Made by a program: the position numbers and the translations under genes
Shown here: positions 9,289-18,317 of the stretch, in pieces
Numbering within the stretch: position 1 is the first letter of the stretch
Layout: every line of letters starts with the position of its first letter
The notes under the pieces: generated by a model
Databases searched by the model: none
What the model was told of the DNA's origin: nothing
What the model saw: only the letters and a program-made list of their open reading frames with translations
Assembly (NCBI RefSeq): GCF_024508665.1
Contig: NZ_JANINP010000003.1
Span: 248,001 to 312,000 of the forward strand
From: Sphingomonas sp.
Lineage (GTDB): Bacteria; Pseudomonadota; Alphaproteobacteria; Sphingomonadales; Sphingomonadaceae
Direction: 5' to 3'
Length of the DNA: 64,000 nt

Positions 9289-9969
9289 CTACTCGGCGCG
9301 CGGAGGGCCGTCGGGATCGTCCAGGCTATAGCCCAGGCCGCGGATCGTGGTGATGACATCCTGCCCCAGTTTCTTGCGGATGCGCGTCACGAACACCTCG
9401 ATCGTGTTCGAATCGCGGTCGAAATCCTGGTCGTAGATATGTTCGATCAGCTCGGTGCGGCTGACGATCTTACCCTTGTGGTGGAGCAGGTAGGACAGCA
9501 GCTTATATTCCTGCGCGGTGAGCTTCACCGGATCGCCGGCGAGCGTCACCTTGCCCGAACGCGTGTCGAGCCGGACGTCGCCCGCGATCAGCTCGGACGA
9601 GGCATTGCCCGAGGCGCGCCGGATCAGCGCGCGCAGGCGGGCAATCAATTCCTCGGTCTGGAACGGCTTGGCGACATAATCGTCGGCGCCGGCGTCGAGC
9701 CCCGCCACCTTGTCCGACCAGCTGTCGCGCGCGGTCAACACCAGCACGGGTGTGGTCTTGCCCTGTTTGCGCCAGCGGTCGAGCACGGTCAGCCCATCGA
9801 TTTCCGGCAGGCCGAGATCGAGCACGATCGCGTCGTAATTCTCGGTTTCTCCGAGAAACAGGCCTTCCTCGCCGTCGCCTGCCGTGTCGACCGCGTAGCC
9901 CGCCCCTTCGAGCGTATTCTGCAGTTGCTGGCGGAGATTGGGTTCGTCCTCGACGATCAGAACGCGCAT
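9289..9969 (-). CDS. OmpR/PhoP-family response regulator
   Basis: 226 residues: receiver domain with the acidic pocket (VEDEP), phospho-acceptor Asp 51 (IVLDLGLPEIDG), Thr in VLTARD and Lys in DYVAKPF, then a winged-helix DNA-binding domain ending RGLGYSLDD. It pairs with the adjacent kinase. The PepSY protein gene lies 40 bases upstream on the same strand, giving an operon order PepSY - regulator - kinase, common for envelope-stress or metal/cation sensing systems; the signal is not evident here. Confidence 0.95.
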   Translation of the reverse strand: MRVLIVEDEPNLRQQLQNTLEGAGYAVDTAGDGEEGLFLGETENYDAIVLDLGLPEIDGLTVLDRWRKQGKTTPVLVLTARDSWSDKVAGLDAGADDYVAKPFQTEELIARLRALIRRASGNASSELIAGDVRLDTRSGKVTLAGDPVKLTAQEYKLLSYLLHHKGKIVSRTELIEHIYDQDFDRDSNTIEVFVTRIRKKLGQDVITTIRGLGYSLDDPDGPPRAE

Positions 9970-10009
9970 TGTGTTCCCCTTCGCGCGAGCCCCTTCACGG
10001 GAGCTCCAA

Positions 10010-10318
10010 TTAGCCGGTGCGGCCGATAATCTGGCCCGAACGGCCGTCGACCTTCACCCAGATGACGGTTCCATTGCGCAGGAACTTGAGCGTGTAAATG
10101 CCGCTGTCCGGATCGAGCTCCGGCCCCAGATATTGCGCGCCGCGCATCGACGGCACCACCCGGCGCTCGATTTCGGGGAGCGGGAGGACGCGCCCCTCGC
10201 GCCGCGCTTCCCAGGCACGCTGCTGGTCGCGCTGCAGATACGAAGCGTCGGCCGCGGGAATCGCGGTCGGAATGAGGGCCAGGGCAAGCAACGCGGACAT
10301 CGACATGGCTGGTTGCAT
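10010..10318 (-). CDS. small exported PepSY-domain protein
   Basis: 102 residues. A signal peptide (to about residue 25, ADAS) precedes a short PepSY-like module: EIERRVVPSMRGAQYLGPE followed by YTLKFLRNGTVIWVKVDGRSGQIIG, the last strand being the usual PepSY ending. Such proteins often precede PhoPQ-like pairs and may feed into sensing by the kinase. That functional link is inferred from gene order only. Confidence 0.8.
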   Translation of the reverse strand: MQPAMSMSALLALALIPTAIPAADASYLQRDQQRAWEARREGRVLPLPEIERRVVPSMRGAQYLGPELDPDSGIYTLKFLRNGTVIWVKVDGRSGQIIGRTG

Positions 10319-10476
10319 AGTGGAGCGGGCTTGAACACCCTGTGAATGCGTTTGTCAGCGGGGGACAAGGTTGGGGCGACAGGTTCGGACGCAGTTTGCG
10401 ATCGCGTGTGGCGAAGCGGGCGGTCGGCTATGCGCCCTTGATATGCAAAACCGCGCCAACTTTCACGGCAGTTGGC

Positions 10477-10501
10477 GGAACGCCGCGAGCTCTCGATCGC
10501 T
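10477..10501 (+). promoter_or_regulatory. candidate general-stress (EcfG-type) promoter before the DUF2945 gene
   Basis: GGAAC at 10477-10481, then 16 bases, then CGCT at 10498-10501. Alphaproteobacterial EcfG promoters read GGAAC-N16/17-CGTT, so there is one mismatch in the -10. It lies 27 bases before the start codon of a protein from a family often associated with stress. Confidence 0.4.
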
Positions 10502-10527
10502 TTCCAGCGAACGATTGGAGCAGGTCT

Positions 10528-10737
10528 ATGGCGAACTCACCACCCAAGCGCGGCGACAAAGTAAGCTGGAAAAGCCACGGCGGCGAGGCGCACGGCAAGG
10601 TCATCAAGAAGATTACTCAGACTGCGAGGATAAAGGGACACAAAGCAGCCGCGTCCAAGGGCAATCCGCAATTCATCGTTGAGACCAATCAAGGCAAACG
10701 AGCGGCTCACAAAGCCGGCGCGCTTTCCAAGGAATAA
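10528..10737 (+). CDS. DUF2945 / HVA1 TUDOR-like domain protein
   Basis: 69 residues, basic: KRGDKVSWKSHGGEAHGKVIKKI, then HKAAASKGNPQFIVETNQGKRAAHKAGAL. This matches the small DUF2945 (hypervirulence-associated TUDOR) family, of unknown biochemical role. The ATG is preceded by GGAGCAGG at a good distance. The frame is open upstream but that part is not protein-like. A candidate stress-sigma promoter lies just upstream. Confidence 0.85.
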   Translation: MANSPPKRGDKVSWKSHGGEAHGKVIKKITQTARIKGHKAAASKGNPQFIVETNQGKRAAHKAGALSKE

Positions 10738-10931
10738 CCGGTGGTCGGACCCGGGCAGCTCAAAACCCTTGGCCGATAACGTCTATCGGCCCAATTCGCG
10801 TCTCAGCGACCTAGATCGCGAATATCCGCTTCCCGCGGCGCTACATATGGAAGCGGACTGTCGGCCACCGCTCACAAGCCGTCTGCCCCCCCATTGCCCG
10901 CCCCCCACGCTCCCCCTAAGTAGCCGCCCTC

Positions 10932-12713
10932 ATGGCTGCCCCCATCCTATCCTATGAAGACCTCGGCCTCGTTCAGGGCGCCGGTTGGCTGTTCCGGCAT
11001 CTCGATCTGCATATCGGCGAGCGCGATCGGCTCGCACTGATCGGGCGGAACGGCGCGGGCAAGACGACCCTGCTCAAGCTGATCGCCGGCGCGATCGATT
11101 CGGACGAGGGCCGCCGCACGATCGTGCCGGGGACGAAGGTCATCCTGCTCGAACAGGACCCGAAGGTCGACGGGTTCGCGACGCTCGCCGATTTCGTGAT
11201 GGCCGGGGCCGACGCGCCCGCGCGGCACGAGGCGGATGCGATCGCTGATCAGCTGGGCATCGACCTGTCGCGCGAGGCGGCGTCGGCCTCGGGCGGCGAG
11301 CGGCGCCGCGCGGCGATCGTCCGCGCGCTGGCGCAGGATCCCGACGTGCTGTTGCTCGACGAGCCGACCAACCATCTCGACATCGCGGCGATCGAATGGC
11401 TCGAACAATGGCTGACGCGCTTCACCGGCGCGTTCGTCGTGATCAGCCACGACCGCACCTTCCTCACCCGGCTTACGCGCCAAACCTTGTGGCTCGACCG
11501 CGGGACGATCCGCCGCAGCGAGATCGGCTATGGCGGGTTCGAGGCATGGACCGAGCAGGTCTATGCCGAGGAACAGCGCGCGGCCGAGAAGCTCGACGCC
11601 AAGCTGAAGCTGGAGGAACATTGGCTGCAGCGCGGCGTCACCGGGCGCCGCCGCCGCAACATGGGGCGGCTGGCGAAGCTCAAGGAGATGCGCGCCGAAC
11701 GCGCCGCAATGCTGGGGCCGCAAGGCGCGGCCGCGCTGGTAACCGGCAGCGACGACGTCAAGACCAAGGTGGTGATCGACGCCAAGCACGCGACCAAGGG
11801 GTTCGCGGGCCGCGTCATCATCCGCGACCTCAATCTGCGCATCACACGTGGCGACCGGATCGGCATCGTCGGGCCCAATGGCGCGGGCAAGACGACCCTG
11901 TTGCGGCTGCTGACCGGCGAGCTTCAGCCCGATAGCGGCGAGGTGAAGCTGGCCAAGACGCTCGACGGCGTGGTGATCGACCAGCAGCGCAAGCTGATGG
12001 CGCCCGACAAGCGCGTGCGCGACGTGCTGGCCGATGGCGGCGACTGGATCGACGTGCTCGGCACCAAGAAGCATATCCACGGCTATCTCAAGGACTTCCT
12101 GTTCGACCCCAATATGGTCGAGGCGCGGATCGCGACCCTGTCCGGCGGCGAGCGCTCGCGGCTGTTGCTGGCGCGGGAGTTCGCGCGGCGATCGAACCTG
12201 CTGGTGCTCGACGAGCCGACCAACGACCTCGATCTCGAGACGCTCGACCTGCTTCAGGAAGTGATCGCGGATTATGACGGCACGGTGCTGATCGTCAGCC
12301 ACGACCGCGACTTTCTCGACCGCACGGTGACGCTGACCCTGGGACTGGACGGATCGGGCAGCGTCGATGTCGTCGCGGGCGGCTATGCCGATTGGGAAGC
12401 GAAGCGGAAACCGCGGGCCGAGGCCAAGAAGCCGGCGGCGAAATCTGCCGCGACGCCGGCCGTCGAGAAGCCCAAAGCAGCGAAGCTGAGTTACAAGGAT
12501 CAGCGCGACTACGACCTGCTGCCCAAGCGGATCGAGGAGATAGAGGCGGCGATCGCGCGCGACGAAGCGGCGCTGGCCGACCCCGCGCTCTATGTCAGCG
12601 ATCCGGCGAAGTTCGCCGCGCTGACCAAGGCAATCGAGACCGCGCGCGCCGAAAAAGACGCCGCCGAGGAACGCTGGCTGGAACTCGCCGAACAGGTCGA
12701 GGCGCTAGGCTGA
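10932..12713 (+). CDS. ABC-F family ATPase, Uup-like
   Basis: 593 residues, no membrane segments. Two ATPase domains: Walker A GRNGAGKTT and GPNGAGKTT, signatures ASGGERRR and LSGGERSR, Walker B LLLDEPTNHLD and LVLDEPTNDLD. The linker between them is the ABC-F interdomain helix pair (LQRGVTGRRRRNMGRL). A Lys/Ala-rich segment and a C-terminal coiled coil (about 520-590) follow, which is the Uup hallmark. ABC-F proteins act on ribosomes; Uup also affects transposon excision and branched DNA. Monocistronic, with a hairpin just after the stop. Confidence 0.92.
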   Translation: MAAPILSYEDLGLVQGAGWLFRHLDLHIGERDRLALIGRNGAGKTTLLKLIAGAIDSDEGRRTIVPGTKVILLEQDPKVDGFATLADFVMAGADAPARHEADAIADQLGIDLSREAASASGGERRRAAIVRALAQDPDVLLLDEPTNHLDIAAIEWLEQWLTRFTGAFVVISHDRTFLTRLTRQTLWLDRGTIRRSEIGYGGFEAWTEQVYAEEQRAAEKLDAKLKLEEHWLQRGVTGRRRRNMGRLAKLKEMRAERAAMLGPQGAAALVTGSDDVKTKVVIDAKHATKGFAGRVIIRDLNLRITRGDRIGIVGPNGAGKTTLLRLLTGELQPDSGEVKLAKTLDGVVIDQQRKLMAPDKRVRDVLADGGDWIDVLGTKKHIHGYLKDFLFDPNMVEARIATLSGGERSRLLLAREFARRSNLLVLDEPTNDLDLETLDLLQEVIADYDGTVLIVSHDRDFLDRTVTLTLGLDGSGSVDVVAGGYADWEAKRKPRAEAKKPAAKSAATPAVEKPKAAKLSYKDQRDYDLLPKRIEEIEAAIARDEAALADPALYVSDPAKFAALTKAIETARAEKDAAEERWLELAEQVEALG

Positions 12714-12722
12714 TCGCCATTT

Positions 12723-12760
12723 TATCCCGCAAATCCGGATTTTCCGGAAATTGCGGGATA
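12723..12760 (+). terminator. hairpin after the ABC-F gene, possible terminator
   Basis: A ten-base outer stem TATCCCGCAA/TTGCGGGATA encloses an inner TCCGGA/TCCGGA stem with a three-base loop, starting ten bases after the stop codon. No T tract follows, so it may be an RNA-stabilising or factor-assisted 3' end. Confidence 0.5.
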
Positions 12761-12870
12761 ATTGTCCGCGCGATCAGGTGATTGCGGATCCTCTCCCGTC
12801 CTCGTCGCCGGCCCGTCGATCCCGCTTGCACCGCCAGACGACTCTCTGTATCCGCGCTCGGCTACCCTGA

Positions 12871-12944
12871 GCGGGTATGGTGAAATGGTATCACAGTAGC
12901 TTCCCAAGCTTCTAGCACGGGTTCGATTCCCGTTACCCGCTCCA
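12871..12944 (+). tRNA. tRNA-Gly (CCC)
   Basis: 74 bases fold as a full cloverleaf with encoded CCA. Acceptor GCGGGTA pairs with TACCCGC; D stem GTGA/TCAC; anticodon loop TTCCCAA, anticodon CCC (reads GGG); four-base variable loop; T arm ACGGG-TTCGATT-CCCGT. The anticodon stem GTAGC/GCTTC has a T-T mismatch at its second pair. The discriminator is T. Confidence 0.95.
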
Positions 12945-12989
12945 CCTTCTCAATACAGCATCGCGGCCCCATGTTCGGGGTTAGCCGGC

Positions 12990-13562
12990 ATGAGAGAAGA
13001 CACGCTACAGGACAGGCAGTGGCCAATCGGGACGATCTTCACGGTCGGCCATTCGACGCTGCCTATCGACCGCTTCGTCGACCTGCTGCGGGCTTATGGC
13101 ATCGAGCGGCTGGCCGATATCCGCACGGTGCCGCGATCGCGCCACAACCCGCAATTCGAAGCGACCGCGCTGGCGGTGAGCCTGCCCGAAGCGGGTATCG
13201 ACTATGTCCCGATGCCGGACCTGGGCGGGCTACGCCCTGCGCACAAGGACTCGCCCAACGCCGGTTGGCGCAACAAGAGCTTTCGGAGCTACGCCGATTA
13301 CATGCAGACCGATGCCTTTCGCGATGCCGTCGAGCGGCTGATCGCGATGGGCCGCGCGCAGTGCGTCGCGATCATGTGCGCCGAGGCGGTGCCGTGGCGT
13401 TGCCACCGGTCGCTGGTCGCGGACGGGCTGGTGACACGCGGCGTGCCGGTGGTCGAGATCTTCTCCGACGCCAAATATCGTGCGCATGAACTGACGCCGT
13501 TCGCCGAGGTGCACGGCACCGGCATCACCTATCCGCCCGAACATGCCTACACCAATCACTGA
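12990..13562 (+). CDS. DUF488 family protein
   Basis: 190 residues. Family blocks are FTVGHSTLPIDRFVDLLRAYGIERLADIRTVPRSRHNPQF and the CxxxxxxCHRS motif (CAEAVPWRCHRSLV), which resembles a redox or metal site. Cytoplasmic; biochemical role not established for the family. It overlaps the following UDG-family gene by 20 bases, so the two are translationally linked and may act together, perhaps in nucleic-acid repair; that is inference from context. Confidence 0.88.
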   Translation: MREDTLQDRQWPIGTIFTVGHSTLPIDRFVDLLRAYGIERLADIRTVPRSRHNPQFEATALAVSLPEAGIDYVPMPDLGGLRPAHKDSPNAGWRNKSFRSYADYMQTDAFRDAVERLIAMGRAQCVAIMCAEAVPWRCHRSLVADGLVTRGVPVVEIFSDAKYRAHELTPFAEVHGTGITYPPEHAYTNH

Positions 13563-14163
13563 CCTGTCTTTATCGTCGGACGAAACGCTCGACCGCTTGC
13601 TGCGTGACATCCGCGCCTGCACGCGCTGCACCGACGCCCTGTCCCATGGCCCGCGCCCCGTCGTCCAGGCCGGCCGCACGGCGCGGCTATGCATCATCGG
13701 CCATGCGCCGGGACGCAAGGTGCACGAGACCGGCATTCCGTGGAACGACCCGTCGGGCGTCCGGCTACGCGACTGGCTCGGCATCACCGCCGGGGAATTC
13801 TACGACCCCGCCAAGGTCGCGATCATGCCGATGGGCTTCTGCTATCCCGGCAAGGCGCCGTCGGGCGACAACCCGCCGCGTCCCGAATGCGCGCCGCTAT
13901 GGCACGACCGGTTGTTCGCGGAGCTTCCCCGGGTCGGCCTGACGCTGCTGATCGGCCATCATGCCCAGGGCCGCTATCTCGGCGGGCGGCGCAAGGCGAC
14001 GATGGGCGACACCATCCGATCATGGCGCGACTATCTGCCGCAAGGATATTTGCCGCTGCCGCATCCCTCGCCGCGCAATAGGCCATGGCTGACGAAGAAC
14101 CCCTGGTTCGAGACGGAACTCGTCCCCGAGGTCCGCGCCGCCGTGAGATCGCTCGGCCTATGA
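13543..14163 (+). CDS. uracil-DNA glycosylase family protein
   Basis: 206 residues. The N-terminal CTRC motif and GHAPGRKVHETGIPWNDPSGVRLRDWLG resemble the Fe-S-type UDG superfamily active-site region (G-xPG-xxE-xxxG-PF/W), and LPHPSPRN is the second glycosylase motif. In this lineage the usual GEAPG is GHAPG, and only one clear Cys pair is visible near the N-terminus, so an intact 4Fe-4S cluster is uncertain. The protein may excise uracil or be a divergent relative; family firm, activity not. The coding region overlaps the end of the DUF488 gene. Confidence 0.85.
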   Translation: MPTPITDLSLSSDETLDRLLRDIRACTRCTDALSHGPRPVVQAGRTARLCIIGHAPGRKVHETGIPWNDPSGVRLRDWLGITAGEFYDPAKVAIMPMGFCYPGKAPSGDNPPRPECAPLWHDRLFAELPRVGLTLLIGHHAQGRYLGGRRKATMGDTIRSWRDYLPQGYLPLPHPSPRNRPWLTKNPWFETELVPEVRAAVRSLGL

Positions 14164-14227
14164 GCGCCGCGCTCTTGGGCGCCCGCGCGCGGCGACGTGG
14201 CCAGTTCTGTCGCTCTCGTGTACGATC

Positions 14228-14605
14228 CTATTGCGGCGCAGCGGTCGGGCCCGCATGCCGGAAACCGCCCTTGGGTTGCGGAACGCCGCTCACCGCGAAG
14301 GTTCCGCCGGGGACCAAGGTGATCGTATATTCGCCCTGGTCGTCGCAGGTCACCAGCCAGACCGGCTTGCCCTCGTTACGCGGCTTTTCGACGATCGAAA
14401 CGATCTTCTTGCAGGTATAATCGGCGTCGTAGATCGCGCGGAACAGCGCGACGCGCTGTTGCACCGGATTGAGCGCGCGGAACTTGACTTCGACCGGATC
14501 GGGCGTTGCCGGAGCGGCCGGCGCGGCGGCATTGCCGCCGGTCCCGCCGCCACTACAACCGGCAAGCAGGATTGCGGGCATCAGCATTATTGCTCCGACC
14601 TTCAT
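14228..14605 (-). CDS. small lipoprotein of unknown function
   Basis: 125 residues. The signal MKVGAIMLMPAILLAGC carries a lipobox LAGC (Cys 17), followed by a Gly/Ala/Pro linker and a folded part with two conserved-looking Cys (DYTCKK and VTCDD) that may form a disulfide. The start overlaps the stop of the CYTH gene as ATGA; an open frame continues upstream but is inside the CYTH gene. No known domain recognised. Confidence 0.75.
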   Translation of the reverse strand: MKVGAIMLMPAILLAGCSGGGTGGNAAAPAAPATPDPVEVKFRALNPVQQRVALFRAIYDADYTCKKIVSIVEKPRNEGKPVWLVTCDDQGEYTITLVPGGTFAVSGVPQPKGGFRHAGPTAAPQ

Positions 14606-15141
14606 CGCTCGTCTCCTTCTGCTCTCGTGACAACGCCTGGGACCGCCGTCGCGTGCCACCCCTCTATCGCTAGCGTCCCGCCGGCATAAGCAAGGTCCTC
14701 GGTGACTTCGACACCGCACCAGGGCGGCGCGACGATCGCGGCCAATTCGGCATCGTCATCCGCCGATACTTCCCCGAGCATCAGCCCGGCCAACGCGCCC
14801 TCGAATACGTCGATCACGAACCCGCCGCCGACGTCGCGCCGTCGCTTGACCAGCAAGGCTACCGGCAGCCCCGCCAGCACGCCATATTCGGCCGCGTCGA
14901 GATAGATATTGGTCATCGGCCGCGACGACAGGCCCGCACCGGGATATTTCTTGCCCAGCTTATACACCACCGATCCGTCGGGCGCGGTCACGCGGCGCAA
15001 CCGCAAGGCGGTGCCGGGCACATAGCGATCCTCGATCAGCCGCGCCGTCGTGGGATCGAGCTCCGGCATCGTCTCCCGATCGACGAGGAAGCGCCGCTCG
15101 CGTTCGATAACGCTGTATTTCGGAGCAGAGGCCGCGGTCAG
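14602..15141 (-). CDS. CYTH-like domain protein with probable non-ATG (CTG) start
   Basis: 179 residues if begun at the CTG that overlaps the stop of the CinA-like gene as CTGA. The first in-frame ATG (15069) would remove the segment YSVIERERRFLVDRE, which is the family's defining ExExK-like N-terminal strand, so that start is too short. The rest fits: IEDRYVPGTALRLRR, YKLGKKY, LLVKRRR and FVIDVFEG, i.e. alternating charged strands of the triphosphate tunnel fold (adenylate cyclase/thiamine triphosphatase type, binding metal and polyphosphate). Between the upstream stop and 15069 there is no in-frame ATG, GTG or TTG. The gene is coupled on both sides to its neighbours. Confidence 0.8.
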   Translation of the reverse strand: MTAASAPKYSVIERERRFLVDRETMPELDPTTARLIEDRYVPGTALRLRRVTAPDGSVVYKLGKKYPGAGLSSRPMTNIYLDAAEYGVLAGLPVALLVKRRRDVGGGFVIDVFEGALAGLMLGEVSADDDAELAAIVAPPWCGVEVTEDLAYAGGTLAIEGWHATAVPGVVTRAEGDER

Positions 15142-15905
15142 ATGCCGTCCGCGACGACCTCTCGGCCCGCCGCCTCCAGTTTTGCCGTCAGGTCGACGAT
15201 GGTCGCGTCGACCAAGGCCGGATCGGGGCTGCGCACGACGAAGTTTGCGCCCACCCGCCCTTCGCGAAAGAACGGATAGCTGCCGATCGCGACGCCTTCA
15301 TGCGCCCTTTCCGCGTCGCGCAGGATATCGGCCACCTCGCTTTCGGCCACCCAGCAGCCGATCGTGCGGCTGATCACCGGACGACCGCCTTCGAGCGTGC
15401 CGGTCAGCGCGTCGAGCATCCCCGCGGTGATGTGCGGCACGCCGGCCATGATGAAGACATTGCCGATGCTGATGCCGGGAGCGCCCGAGACGCGATTCTC
15501 GATCAGCTCCGCGCCTTCCGGCACGCGCGCCATCCGCTTGCGCGCCTCGGTCAGGCCGCCACGGCTCTCGTAATAGCGCTCCAGCGTGGCGAGTGCCTTG
15601 GGATGATAGGTGACGCCCACGCCCAATGCCTCGGCGATCGCGTCGACGGTGATGTCGTCATGCGTCGGTCCGATCCCGCCGGTGGTGAACAGATAATCGT
15701 TGCGCGCGCGCAGTTGGTTGACCGCCTCGACGATCGCCGCGGTGACGTCGCCCACCACGCGCACCTCCGCCAGGCGGATGCCCTGGACGTTGAGCCAGGC
15801 GGCGATCTGCGCGACATTCTTGTCCTGGGTACGGCCCGACAGGATTTCGTCGCCGATCACGACGAGCGCCGCGGTCCAGATCCTCTCATTGGCTTGGCCG
15901 GTCAT
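15138..15905 (-). CDS. CinA-like molybdopterin-binding domain protein
   Basis: 255 residues: LVVIGDEILSGRTQDKN and LFTTGGIGPTHDDITVDAIAEALG are the signature blocks of the MoCF-binding/CinA N-terminal domain, and GAPGISIGNVFIMAGVP is the following loop. The C-terminal nicotinamide-nucleotide amidase domain of full CinA is absent, so this is the short form common in alphaproteobacteria. Start chosen at MTGQANERIW; an ATG at 15941 is an alternative with a slightly better upstream GGACG. Divergent from map. Confidence 0.87.
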   Translation of the reverse strand: MTGQANERIWTAALVVIGDEILSGRTQDKNVAQIAAWLNVQGIRLAEVRVVGDVTAAIVEAVNQLRARNDYLFTTGGIGPTHDDITVDAIAEALGVGVTYHPKALATLERYYESRGGLTEARKRMARVPEGAELIENRVSGAPGISIGNVFIMAGVPHITAGMLDALTGTLEGGRPVISRTIGCWVAESEVADILRDAERAHEGVAIGSYPFFREGRVGANFVVRSPDPALVDATIVDLTAKLEAAGREVVADGI

Positions 15906-15957
15906 GCGATCAGCGATAGCCTCGCAAAATCGGCGCGTCATCGTTATATCGTCCGGC

Positions 15958-16785
15958 ATGACCGAATATGTGACTGTCACCAGCGACATGAACCTCGCGC
16001 GCAACGGCGCGATCAAGCTTTACGGCCGCGACGCGTTCGAGGGCATGCACCGCGCCGGGCGCCTCGCCGCCGAAACGCTCGACATGTTGGTGCCGCACGT
16101 CGTGCCGGGCGTGACCACCGCCGAGCTCGACGATCTGGCCCGCGAGTTCATGGTCGCCGGGGGCGCTGCGCCCGCGACGCTCGGCTATCGCGGCTACACG
16201 CATTCGAGCTGCATCTCGATCAATCATGTCGTGTGCCACGGCATCCCGTCGGACCGGCAGCTCAAGGACGGCGACATCGTCAATATCGACGTGACGCCGC
16301 TGCTCGATGGGTGGCATGGCGACACCAGCCGGATGTTTCTGGTCGGCGACAATGTGCCGATCAAGGCGAAGCGGCTGGTCGACGTGACCTATGAATGCCT
16401 GATGCTCGGGATCGAGCAGGCCAAGCCCGGCAACACGATGGGCGACGTCGCCCATGCCATCCAGACGCATGCCGAGCGGCATCGCTTTGGCGTTGTGCGC
16501 GACTTCTGCGGCCACGGCGTCGGCAAGCTGTTCCACGATGCGCCCGAGGTCGTCCATGTCGGCCGTCCCGGCACCGGACCCGAGCTCAAGCCAGGCATGA
16601 TCTTCACGATCGAGCCGATGATCAACATTGGCAAGCCCGACGTGAAATTGCTCGACGACGGCTGGACCGCGGTGACGCGCGACCGCTCGCTGTCGGCGCA
16701 GTTCGAGCATTCGATCGGCATCACCGAGGACGGCTGCGAGATCTTCACCGCCAGCCCCAAGGGATACGACCGACCGCCGTATTGA
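15958..16785 (+). CDS. map: type I methionine aminopeptidase
   Basis: 275 residues. Removes the initiator Met of new proteins. Metal ligands are visible in NIDVTPLLDGWHGDTSR (two Asp), CGHGVGKLFH (His), MIFTIEPM (Glu) and the last Glu in QFEHSIGIT. The active-site His is in GYRGYTHSSCIS. The start ATG lies 50 bases from the divergent CinA-like gene. An N-terminal extension of about 20 residues before the first helix is normal for this type. Confidence 0.96.
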   Translation: MTEYVTVTSDMNLARNGAIKLYGRDAFEGMHRAGRLAAETLDMLVPHVVPGVTTAELDDLAREFMVAGGAAPATLGYRGYTHSSCISINHVVCHGIPSDRQLKDGDIVNIDVTPLLDGWHGDTSRMFLVGDNVPIKAKRLVDVTYECLMLGIEQAKPGNTMGDVAHAIQTHAERHRFGVVRDFCGHGVGKLFHDAPEVVHVGRPGTGPELKPGMIFTIEPMINIGKPDVKLLDDGWTAVTRDRSLSAQFEHSIGITEDGCEIFTASPKGYDRPPY

Positions 16786-16800
16786 GGCACGCTGCCGGGG

Positions 16801-17148
16801 TTACTGCCGCAAGATCTTTTCCATCGGCCGCCCCTTGGCGAGTTCGTCGACCAGTTTGTCCAGATAGCGGATCTCGCGCATCAGCGGCTCGTCGATCTCC
16901 TCGATGCGCACGCCGCAGATCGTGCCGGTGATCGCGCATCGCGCCGGATTGAGGACGGGCGCACGGGCGAAGAAATCCTCGAAGCTCGTTCCGTTCCCCA
17001 GCTCTTCGGCCAATTGTGTGCGGGTGTAGCCCGTCAACCAGCAGACGATTTCGTCGACCTCGGCCCGCGTTCGGCCCTTGCGCTCCGCCTTGGCAACATA
17101 GTGGACGTACACGCTCGCGACGCTCGCCGCATAAATGCGGTGCGCCAT
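16801..17148 (-). CDS. DUF2200 domain protein
   Basis: 115 residues. [42 protein letters not shown] is the conserved DUF2200 start, and a Cys-rich middle ([19 protein letters not shown]) follows. The family is widespread, has no known activity, and is cytoplasmic. It starts five bases after the sterol-desaturase-like gene and is probably co-transcribed with it. Confidence 0.88.
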   Translation of the reverse strand: MAHRIYAASVASVYVHYVAKAERKGRTRAEVDEIVCWLTGYTRTQLAEELGNGTSFEDFFARAPVLNPARCAITGTICGVRIEEIDEPLMREIRYLDKLVDELAKGRPMEKILRQ

Positions 17149-17153
17149 AGTCT

Positions 17154-18317
17154 CTACTCCGCCTTCGCCGCATCGATCGCTTTCTGGCTGCGGACGAACG
17201 GGTAAGCGAGTTGCTTCAGATAACCGTTCGGCATTTTCTCCGGGATGCCGTAGCCTTGCGGCCAGCGGCCCGCCGGGAGATGAAACGTCCCGAACAATTT
17301 GTCCCAGAGCGGGAAGTGGATCGCGAAGTTCACGTCGATCGCCTCCTTCTCGATCCCATGGTGCCAATGGTGGAAGCGCGGCGTCACCATCACATGCCCG
17401 AAGCGATCGAAATCGCCCTTCAGATTGGCGTGGACCAGCCCCGAATAGATATACACCAACGCGACATAGGCCTGCATCACCGACGGCTCGAACCCGAAGG
17501 TCAGCAGCGGCAACGAGGTCACGCTACGCAGCAGGATGATCTCGATGAAATGCATCCGCGCGCCGGCCAGCCAGTCCATCGCTTTGGCCGAATGGTGGAC
17601 CGCGTGGAATCCCCACAGGAACGGCACGCGGTGAAAGGCGCGGTGAAACCAATATTGGACGAAGTCGGTCAGCAGCATCGCCTCGACGAACTGCAAGATC
17701 CAGGGCTGCCCGCCGATCGCCGCGCGAATACCGGCGAGCGACACGGTGTTAGCGTTGATGATGCTTGACGGCGCCAAGGCGAGATAGGTGAAGATCTGAA
17801 CCAGCATGGAGCTGATCAGGTAATAGAACAGGTCCTCGCGCCATTCGCTGCGGAACAGGCGCTGGTCGCGATTGTGCGGCCAGAACCGCTCGATCGGCGC
17901 GAACATCAGCCCCGCCGCGATCAGATTGACGACGAAGAAATCGACCCCGAAGAAAATGCCCCAATCATGCGTCTCGCGAGCGGAGACGTTGGCGCCGCCG
18001 AGCAAGGCCGCGGCGATGCCGATCGCCAGCGCGGTGAAGCCGATCGCCTTTTTCGTTCGCAGCATCAGGCTGAGCAATGCCAGTGCATAGCTGGAGATCA
18101 GCACGGCGTGAACGACGGGACGGAACCATAAGGTCTGCTCGACCGACTGCAGCTCGGGCGTCGCGAACCAGCCCGGCCAACGCAAGGCGACCACGAGGCC
18201 GAAGCCGGCGATCGCCAGCACCAGCGCGAAGAAACCCGAATACCAACCGCTGCCGAACTTGCGGATCGCGACGGGCGCTTCGAGATCGTCGCGCAAATGG
18301 TCGAGAGGATTGGCCAT
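17154..18317 (-). CDS. sterol desaturase / fatty acid hydroxylase superfamily membrane protein
   Basis: 387 residues with several membrane segments in the first half. The di-iron His clusters of the superfamily are present: HRAFH, HAVHHS and HHWHHG. Members hydroxylate or desaturate lipids using oxygen; candidates in sphingomonads include carotenoid or ornithine-lipid/ceramide modification, but the substrate cannot be read from sequence. The extra N-terminal membrane region (about 150 residues before the catalytic part) is longer than the minimal family. Co-directional with the DUF2200 gene. Confidence 0.9.
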   Translation of the reverse strand: MANPLDHLRDDLEAPVAIRKFGSGWYSGFFALVLAIAGFGLVVALRWPGWFATPELQSVEQTLWFRPVVHAVLISSYALALLSLMLRTKKAIGFTALAIGIAAALLGGANVSARETHDWGIFFGVDFFVVNLIAAGLMFAPIERFWPHNRDQRLFRSEWREDLFYYLISSMLVQIFTYLALAPSSIINANTVSLAGIRAAIGGQPWILQFVEAMLLTDFVQYWFHRAFHRVPFLWGFHAVHHSAKAMDWLAGARMHFIEIILLRSVTSLPLLTFGFEPSVMQAYVALVYIYSGLVHANLKGDFDRFGHVMVTPRFHHWHHGIEKEAIDVNFAIHFPLWDKLFGTFHLPAGRWPQGYGIPEKMPNGYLKQLAYPFVRSQKAIDAAKAE

